Origin: Colwellia psychrerythraea
GTDB lineage: Bacteria; Pseudomonadota; Gammaproteobacteria; Enterobacterales; Alteromonadaceae
Assembly (NCBI RefSeq): GCF_000764225.1
Contig: NZ_JQED01000017.1
Coordinates: 1 to 64,000 of the forward strand
Reading direction: 5' to 3'
Length of the DNA stretch: 64,000 nucleotides
This document shows, one piece after another, positions 58,618 through 64,000 of this stretch. Both the position numbers and the translations under genes were made by a program. The notes under the pieces were generated by a model. It was given only the letters and a program-made list of their open reading frames with translations, ran no database searches and had not been told where the DNA came from. How positions within the stretch are numbered: position 1 is the stretch's first letter; each line of letters starts with the position of its first letter.

Positions 58618-59547
58618 TTACGGAGTAAACTCCACTTGGCCAAAGTTCGCCTCAAACTCTGTACACCATACACTCAAGCCAGTAAGGTCATCTAAACTTT
58701 TATTTTGCGGCAACTTAATAAATATTCTGGCGTTATTGTAAATTTTACCATTCAGTTTTTGTCCCATGGGGAACGCATCAACGCTGGTATATTCATGGTC
58801 TATAGCGCCATAAAAATAGACATCGGGCCCGCCACCATCATAGCTAAACTGACTGATTTCTATCGTACAGTCATCAATGATGGTGGCCTTGCCTGAAACA
58901 TTATGGGCAAAAGTACTGAAGAAACCGGTATGGCCAATTTTTTCGTGTTCTTTTGTGCAGCTTGATAGGTTATTTTGGCCAATTTCATTAAGTGTTAGCT
59001 TAAAGTGGTCTGTCGCCATAGTTGCGGAAATAAGTGTTTGATTCACTGCACCACTTTGATTCACAAGGTCGGCAACTTGCTGATCAAAATCACTGGCTGA
59101 AAAATCAATAGTTAGATTGGCGGCTAATTGATGGATTGATTCGTCAATTTCGATGCCATTGCTGGCATCGCCATCAGTATCAAGGCTTTGCAAAAGTCGT
59201 AATAAGTTCACGACTTCAATTTGATTGCTATCTTGCGTTTGATATATATCTAATGGTGTTAACAGGGTATTTGCAACCGTACTGGGAAGCGCGATACCAC
59301 CAATCGAAAAGATAATGCTTTCTTTGGCTTGAAACTGAAACTCTCCAAGTTGGTTGGTTTGTCCGCTTTGACTGGTAGTTTTATAATTGAGTCCTGCAAC
59401 GGCAGAATCAAAAAATTGGCCCGTGTAGATTGATACTTCAGGAAGCACAGGCTCTGCAGTCATTGGTGCTTCACTCGAACCGCTATCAGAGCCACATGCG
59501 GATAAACATAACGCTAATGTGCTAGAGATTAATAATTTATAGGCCAT
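58618..59547 (-). CDS. lipoprotein with a C-terminal DM13 domain
   Basis: A 309-residue lipoprotein (lipobox LCLSAC, Cys 18). After a middle region with YTGQFFDSAVAGLNYKTTSQSG (a repeat type seen in surface proteins) and LLTPLDIYQ...VVNLLRLLQSLDTDGD, the last 100 residues form a DM13 domain: HNVSGKATIIDDCTIEISQFSYDGGGPDVYFYGAI...LDDLTGLSVWCTEFEANFG. DM13 carries a conserved Cys and is thought to take part in redox reactions. It lies just upstream of yicC on the same strand and downstream of a flavin oxidoreductase cluster. Confidence 0.85.
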   Translation of the reverse strand: MAYKLLISSTLALCLSACGSDSGSSEAPMTAEPVLPEVSIYTGQFFDSAVAGLNYKTTSQSGQTNQLGEFQFQAKESIIFSIGGIALPSTVANTLLTPLDIYQTQDSNQIEVVNLLRLLQSLDTDGDASNGIEIDESIHQLAANLTIDFSASDFDQQVADLVNQSGAVNQTLISATMATDHFKLTLNEIGQNNLSSCTKEHEKIGHTGFFSTFAHNVSGKATIIDDCTIEISQFSYDGGGPDVYFYGAIDHEYTSVDAFPMGQKLNGKIYNNARIFIKLPQNKSLDDLTGLSVWCTEFEANFGQVEFTP

Positions 59548-59678
59548 ATAAGGTCACCAGTATTAATAAGTTGTATACCCTACCTACCTGAAGCGCGCAT
59601 CTTCACGTGGTTTGGCTATATACGATGACCTTATAGTGACACCATATGTTCACAAAAGTATCACAGCCCTGTTTTTTA

Positions 59679-61400
59679 TTAGCTGTTCAGGGTTAACCAG
59701 TGTGCTTTTATTTTGTCGGCAACCCGAAAGGCATTAGCGTAAATGGTAAAAGTGTACGGTACGCTGCCGCCTGTTGGCATAAATGAGCCATCGGTAACAT
59801 ATAAGTTATCAACTTCATGAGCTTGGCAATTTTTATTGAGCACAGAGGTTTTAGGATCATTGCCAAAGCGACAACCACCCGCCATTAAATTTGTTGAAGG
59901 GTAACCACTTACAGAGGAAGAGACATTTTTTGCCCCTAAGGCTTCAAGTAGTTTTTCTGCTTTCTCAGATAGGTATTCGCCCACTTCGAGATCATGATCA
60001 TGATAACCAATGCGGACTTTGGCTACTGGATCGCCCCATTGATCGGTTACCTCACTATCTAAGCTGACAAAACAATCGTCCGTTGGTAGCCAATCGTTAA
60101 ACACCTCAAAGCGTAGTGTTTTATAACTGGTAAACTCAGTTTTCATACTTTGTTTTAAGTCTTCACCCCAGAGTAACTGTTCGTTATCATTTTCGTCATA
60201 ACCCCATTGAGTGCCGCGTGCTCTAGCGATGGGGTTTTGGTGGAATAAAAAGTCGATAGTGCCGCCTTTAGCTTGTCCTTTAGCATTGGCACCGACAAAG
60301 CTTTTATCGGCGATTTGATACCAGTCTTGCAGGGCGCGGTTGATAAAAGGGCCGACTTGTTTTAATTCATTCACTTGTTCTTCTGATAAATCAGCGTAGT
60401 TAAAGTCACCTTGGCCAGTACCGCCGCCACTAAAGAGTAAGTTTTTACCAACTTGGCCACTATTGTTGGCCAGACCGTGTGGAAATTTTTCACCTGTCGA
60501 AGCCAGTAATAAACGGGATGTTTCAACGGCTTGGCAAGCTACCACATATATTTTGGCGCTCACTGATTTTTTACGGCCTATTTTATCGTAATAGTGCACG
60601 CCGGTGATTTTACCGTGTTTATCAGAGGCAATTTTATAAACTTTTGCATTGGCTTTAATGGTGCAATTACCTGACGCTACAGCATTATTTAATAATGCGG
60701 CTCGGCCACTACCTTTAGCGCCTGAGGCACAACCATAACTGCTGCAGTAACCAGAGTATTCGCAACTACGTCTGCCCATCGCGGGTTTTGACAGGATTGC
60801 TCTGGGTACGGGAATGGCATGATAACCAATTTTTTTCGCCGCTTTATCTATCCAAGAAGACATCGGTAGCTCGGCAATAGGCGGGTAGGGAAAGTCTGTT
60901 GAGCGCGGCTCTTGATGTGGGTGTTCGACCACACGACCCGATACCCCCACTTCACGTTCTACTTTGGCATAATAAGGTTCGAGTTCGTCGTAACTAATCG
61001 GCCAATCTTCTACATTTGCGCCACTGATAGCACCAAACTCAGATTTTAAGCGAAAATCTATGGGTTTTAAGCGATGAAAGTAACCACTCATGAAATTTGA
61101 TGAGCCGCCAACCACATTGCCATTCCACCAACTCCAGCCAGAGTCACTGGTTTTTTCACCTTGCCAGAAAGGTTTATCGTTTTCATCGATGTACTCTTCT
61201 TCAATGACATGTTGCTCATCAGTTAGCTTAGGATTGTAAGCATCATGAATACTGATGGTCAGTTCATCTTTGAAGAATTCTTTTTCAGTTAACCAAGGGC
61301 CTTTTTCGAGCACTAAGACTTTAGCACCTGCTTTTGATAACTGATGGGCAATAGGGGAGGCACCAGCACCGCTGCCAATGATGCAAATATCATAAGTCAT
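59679..61400 (-). CDS. GMC family oxidoreductase
   Basis: A 573-residue flavoprotein. FAD-binding ICIIGSGAGASPIAHQLSKAGAKVLVLEKGP at the N-terminus, GGSSNFMSGYFHR, and the C-terminal DNLYVTDGSFMPTGGSVPYTFTIYANAFRVAD are the marks of the GMC family. A cysteine-rich segment (RRSCEYSGYCSSYGCASGAKGSGR) is of the gluconate/sorbose dehydrogenase large-subunit type. The substrate is probably a sugar acid or alcohol. It sits in a row with a subunit-3 gene and a thioredoxin-like gene. No Tat signal is visible, so export must be by the partner subunit. Confidence 0.92.
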   Translation of the reverse strand: MTYDICIIGSGAGASPIAHQLSKAGAKVLVLEKGPWLTEKEFFKDELTISIHDAYNPKLTDEQHVIEEEYIDENDKPFWQGEKTSDSGWSWWNGNVVGGSSNFMSGYFHRLKPIDFRLKSEFGAISGANVEDWPISYDELEPYYAKVEREVGVSGRVVEHPHQEPRSTDFPYPPIAELPMSSWIDKAAKKIGYHAIPVPRAILSKPAMGRRSCEYSGYCSSYGCASGAKGSGRAALLNNAVASGNCTIKANAKVYKIASDKHGKITGVHYYDKIGRKKSVSAKIYVVACQAVETSRLLLASTGEKFPHGLANNSGQVGKNLLFSGGGTGQGDFNYADLSEEQVNELKQVGPFINRALQDWYQIADKSFVGANAKGQAKGGTIDFLFHQNPIARARGTQWGYDENDNEQLLWGEDLKQSMKTEFTSYKTLRFEVFNDWLPTDDCFVSLDSEVTDQWGDPVAKVRIGYHDHDLEVGEYLSEKAEKLLEALGAKNVSSSVSGYPSTNLMAGGCRFGNDPKTSVLNKNCQAHEVDNLYVTDGSFMPTGGSVPYTFTIYANAFRVADKIKAHWLTLNS

Positions 61401-61424
61401 TGATTACCCCAAATGCAGGCGAAG

Positions 61425-61493
61425 TTAAAATATTTTTATGATTAAAAGCGTACTGGCAGCCGCTACCAGCAATATATGTAAGGCATAGGTCAT
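61425..61493 (-). CDS. 22-residue predicted membrane peptide
   Basis: A 22-codon frame (MTYALHILLVAAASTLLIIK plus IF) begins four bases after the stop of the subunit-3 gene and ends 24 bases before the GMC gene. Apart from the first three residues it is a single membrane helix. Tight spacing (TGA-GTT-ATG) suggests translational coupling. The ribosome binding site is weak (GAG). Such a short frame can arise by chance, so it is tentative. Confidence 0.4.
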   Translation of the reverse strand: MTYALHILLVAAASTLLIIKIF

Positions 61494-61496
61494 AAC

Positions 61497-62231
61497 TCAT
61501 GATTTTTTAGTTCCTTGGTGCAATTTATTTCGGCTTGATGTTAAGCGTTTAGCGTCATAGTCAACTCGACTGATCAGGTCAATACGGGCTCTGGTAGGTA
61601 ATTCAAAATAACGTTGACCTTTTTCAGGCAGTGGGAAACCTGCTTGATGTTCTAACCATGACCAACCAATGCCATTAGGGTTACCACCGTAACTCGGGGG
61701 CGAAAGCATGGCTTGAAAAATATAACCGAGTAAGGTGTTTAACCAGTTTTGTCCCGCGGTAGAGCGGCTAATACCGCGAAGTAACTGCTCTTTGTCGGCA
61801 AAATTTAACTGGGCAAAATCGGCAGACTTTTCACTGTTGGCATAACCATTTAACCAACCAACACCTTTTAGAATAAAGTCTTTTTCGTCTTGCTCTGTCG
61901 GTTGCACAGTCATGACTTGGTGCAAATAAGCGGTTGCTCTGATTTCACTTGCGCTAGGACCTGTAGGTGAACTGGGTAATAAGTGATTCAAGGTAGCATC
62001 AAGTGTCAACCAAGGATCTGTTTTAACTAAGGTGTTAAGTAATTCATTCTGTGATAGTTGCGCTTTTGCGCTCACACTAAGTGCCGGCAAGCTGGCTAAT
62101 GCGCCCATACCTGCGGCTGATTTAAGGAAGCGACGTCGACCCTGCTGCGCTTGCTTTTGTTTATTTTTGATGAACTCAGGCGTTTGGTAATTTTTATCAA
62201 AAAAAGACCTACATGTATCTTCATTAATCAC
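61497..62231 (-). CDS. gluconate 2-dehydrogenase subunit 3 family protein
   Basis: A 244-residue protein with a twin-arginine signal (GRRRFLKSAAGMGALASLPALSVSAKA, about residues 32-58), so it is exported folded. The body has LVKTDPWLTLDATLNHLLPSSPTGPSA and YANSEKSADFAQLNFADKEQLLRGI, as in PF13618. In gluconate and related dehydrogenases this small subunit escorts the GMC flavoprotein through the Tat system. It is immediately upstream of the GMC gene, which fits. A cytochrome c subunit gene is missing. Confidence 0.9.
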   Translation of the reverse strand: MINEDTCRSFFDKNYQTPEFIKNKQKQAQQGRRRFLKSAAGMGALASLPALSVSAKAQLSQNELLNTLVKTDPWLTLDATLNHLLPSSPTGPSASEIRATAYLHQVMTVQPTEQDEKDFILKGVGWLNGYANSEKSADFAQLNFADKEQLLRGISRSTAGQNWLNTLLGYIFQAMLSPPSYGGNPNGIGWSWLEHQAGFPLPEKGQRYFELPTRARIDLISRVDYDAKRLTSSRNKLHQGTKKS

Positions 62232-62282
62232 GAAGTTGCTCCTATAAACTGGGGGGCTACCGATAATCTGCGCTATTATTCA

Positions 62283-62822
62283 TTAGTCTACAGAGGCTGT
62301 TGTTGATAACTGTGCTTGCGCTTTGGTAGCACTAACAGACCAGTTACTTAAAAAGCTTAACCATTGTGATCTTGAATAATTATCGCCAGCCAATAGTTCC
62401 GCAGTATCTTTAGATAAAATCATTTTGCCTTGTGCAGTAGACACATACATATGCGGGTAACCCAATACTGGCGGCAGTGATTTCATGAAGTCATTATTTT
62501 CATTACTGTCACTGACACTTATTTTTAATAATACGTATTGGCTATGTAATGCTTGGTAGATGTCAGGATTTTTAGCAAGAAAGGCGTCCATTTTATGACA
62601 CCAGCTACACCAGTTTCCGCCTATTTCAATCAATACTTGGCGATTGGTTTCTGTTGCTAAAGTTAGTGCCGCAGCGGCATCTTTGAATGGGTCACGTTGA
62701 TCATCATATATTTTACTGTAAGGGGGTAAGTCAAGGGTTACACCTGAGGAAACAGTATTTGCCGCGGCAATACTGCTTAGTAATAAACCTAAACTGATAA
62801 TAAATGTGGTGATAATTCTCAT
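62283..62822 (-). CDS. periplasmic thioredoxin-fold protein
   Basis: A 179-residue protein with a signal peptide (MRIITTFIISLGLLLSSIAAA) and the active-site sequence WCSWCHKMD at about residue 72, like DUF255/SoxW-type thioredoxins. The region YQALHSQYVLLKISVSD and the cis-Pro of GYPHMYV are in the expected places. It leads the GMC cluster; it may reduce or insert disulfides in the neighbouring enzyme (which is Cys-rich), which is inference. Confidence 0.87.
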   Translation of the reverse strand: MRIITTFIISLGLLLSSIAAANTVSSGVTLDLPPYSKIYDDQRDPFKDAAAALTLATETNRQVLIEIGGNWCSWCHKMDAFLAKNPDIYQALHSQYVLLKISVSDSNENNDFMKSLPPVLGYPHMYVSTAQGKMILSKDTAELLAGDNYSRSQWLSFLSNWSVSATKAQAQLSTTASVD

Positions 62823-62956
62823 GAAGCTCTCTGATAATATTTATTGCTCGGACAATTAACATGACCTTGCTTTGGTGAACTATATTTCAAAAATGTCTGA
62901 TAAGCATTATAATAGCCGGAATTAATTTATCCGTCTTTTATTTAAAGGAACACACT

Positions 62957-63670
62957 ATGCGTCCAAGCGGCAGAACATTAGGGCAAATTCGCCCCGTTAC
63001 GATTACTCGTCAATATACTACTCATGCAGAAGGCTCAGTACTTATTGAGTTTGGCGATACTAAAGTAATTTGTACTGCTACCGTTGAAGTAGGTGTACCA
63101 CGCTTTTTAAAAGGGCAAGGTAAAGGTTGGGTTACTGCTGAATACGGTATGTTACCTCGCTCAACTCATACCCGTATGCGTCGTGAAGCTGCGTCAGGTA
63201 AACAAAGTGGTCGTACGTTAGAGATTTCTCGTTTAATTGCTCGTGCATTACGTGCGGCAGTAGATTTAAAAGCCTTAGGCGAAAATACTATTTCAGTTGA
63301 TTGTGATGTCATCCAAGCGGATGGCGGTACACGTACTGCTTCTATTACCGGTGCTTGTGTTGCGTTAGTCGATGCACTTAACTACATGCGCGCTAAAGAC
63401 ATTATCAAAACTAACCCACTTAAGCATATGATTGCTGCAGTATCCGTTGGTATTTATAAAGGCGAAGCCGTAGCCGATTTAGATTACCCTGAAGATTCAG
63501 CCGCCGATACCGATTTGAATGTTGTAATGACAGATACGGGTAAGCTGATTGAAGTACAAGGTACAGCTGAAGAAGAACCATTTAGCTTTGAAGAAATGCA
63601 AGCGATGCTTGAATTAGCTAAAAACGGTATTAACGAATTATTCGATCTACAAAAAGCAGCATTAAGCTAA
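62957..63670 (+). CDS. rph: ribonuclease PH
   Basis: RNase PH (237 residues) trims tRNA 3' ends with phosphate. The sequence [43 protein letters not shown], then [44 protein letters not shown] and [19 protein letters not shown], is as in the family. It is full length and followed by pyrE, as in E. coli. Confidence 0.97.
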   Translation: MRPSGRTLGQIRPVTITRQYTTHAEGSVLIEFGDTKVICTATVEVGVPRFLKGQGKGWVTAEYGMLPRSTHTRMRREAASGKQSGRTLEISRLIARALRAAVDLKALGENTISVDCDVIQADGGTRTASITGACVALVDALNYMRAKDIIKTNPLKHMIAAVSVGIYKGEAVADLDYPEDSAADTDLNVVMTDTGKLIEVQGTAEEEPFSFEEMQAMLELAKNGINELFDLQKAALS

Positions 63671-63703
63671 GCTACGTTCAGTTAAGTAAACAGGAAAATA
63701 ACC

Positions 63704-64000
63704 ATGAAAGATTATCAACGCGAGTTTATTGAATTTGCGATAGAAAAACAGGTACTACGTTTTGGTGAGTTCACTTTAAAATCTGGTCGAGTGAGCCCGT
63801 ACTTTTTTAATGCAGGAATGTTCAAAACCGGTGGTGACTTAGCACGTTTGGGGCGTTTTTATGCGGCAACGCTAATGGATTCAAAAATTGATTTTGATCT
63901 AGTATTTGGCCCTGCGTATAAAGGCATTCCAATTGCCACTACAACGACAGTTGCGCTGTACGATCACCACCATACCGATGTGCCCTATTGCTTTAACCGT
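63704..64000 (+). CDS. pyrE: orotate phosphoribosyltransferase, 5' part
   Basis: The first 99 codons of PyrE run to the window end: [40 protein letters not shown] and [19 protein letters not shown] are family features. It makes orotidine 5'-phosphate in pyrimidine synthesis. The gene starts 33 bases after rph; AGGAAAATAACC precedes the ATG. Confidence 0.95.
   Translation, partial: MKDYQREFIEFAIEKQVLRFGEFTLKSGRVSPYFFNAGMFKTGGDLARLGRFYAATLMDSKIDFDLVFGPAYKGIPIATTTTVALYDHHHTDVPYCFNR

Overview
The window looks like chromosome of a marine, probably cold-adapted gammaproteobacterium of the Alteromonadales. A Colwellia-like organism is the best guess. The evidence is the low GC content, the gene content (SLC5-type hybrid kinase, fatty acid cis/trans isomerase, TonB/PnuT thiamine operon) and short dispersed repeats with ATACCAA ends. 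The genus assignment is inference; no search was run.

Layout. Positions 1-71 are the 3' end of a 5S rRNA, so an rRNA operon lies to the left. It is followed by a tandem series of decaying copies of the 5S tail and its terminator (about 130-985). A promoter at 1441-1468 precedes the complete F-type ATP synthase operon atpIBEFHAGDC (1555-8693), which has an unusual duplicated hairpin spacer before atpE and perfect hairpins on both sides of atpD. On the minus strand from 13.1 kb to 8.8 kb lies a thiamine-salvage operon under a TPP riboswitch: TonB receptor, YkoF-like thiamine-binding protein, PnuT-type transporter and a kinase. Then come an orphan SLC5-PAS-histidine kinase-receiver protein, a secreted FG-GAP protein, a DUF3565 protein and the heme operon hemCDXY (minus).

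The region 23.3-29.3 kb is the conserved cyaY / lptM-dapF-DUF484-(xerC missing)-yigB-uvrD neighbourhood. It is interrupted by two MITE-like elements, and uvrD has a LexA box. A double-receiver diguanylate cyclase, rarD, recQ, a tiny Cys/Gly-rich protein gene, a lipoprotein prolyl oligopeptidase and a fatty acid cis/trans isomerase follow. Next are two VOC proteins and an FMN reductase divergent from a SufR-like regulator, and then the anaerobic ribonucleotide reductase pair nrdG-nrdD with three NrdR boxes and an FNR-like site.

From 45.3 to 54.5 kb there is a catabolic island for polyamines and beta-alanine: FAD amine oxidoreductase, aminoaldehyde dehydrogenase, double-cupin protein, CoA-acylating semialdehyde dehydrogenase, omega-amino-acid:pyruvate aminotransferase, divergent LysR regulator and a PotF-like polyamine-binding protein. 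The likely flow is amine uptake, oxidation to aminoaldehyde, beta-alanine, malonate semialdehyde and acetyl-CoA. The right end holds an MscS channel, an unidentified outer membrane protein, yceH, yicC, a DM13 lipoprotein, a GMC oxidoreductase / gluconate-dehydrogenase-subunit-3 / thioredoxin-like cluster, rph and the start of pyrE.

No phage, CRISPR array, IS transposase or tRNA gene was seen. The most interesting items are the fossil 5S array, the two MITE families (two insertions sit exactly on TAA stop codons), the atpB-atpE repeat, the likely loss of xerC from its usual locus, and two very short genes.
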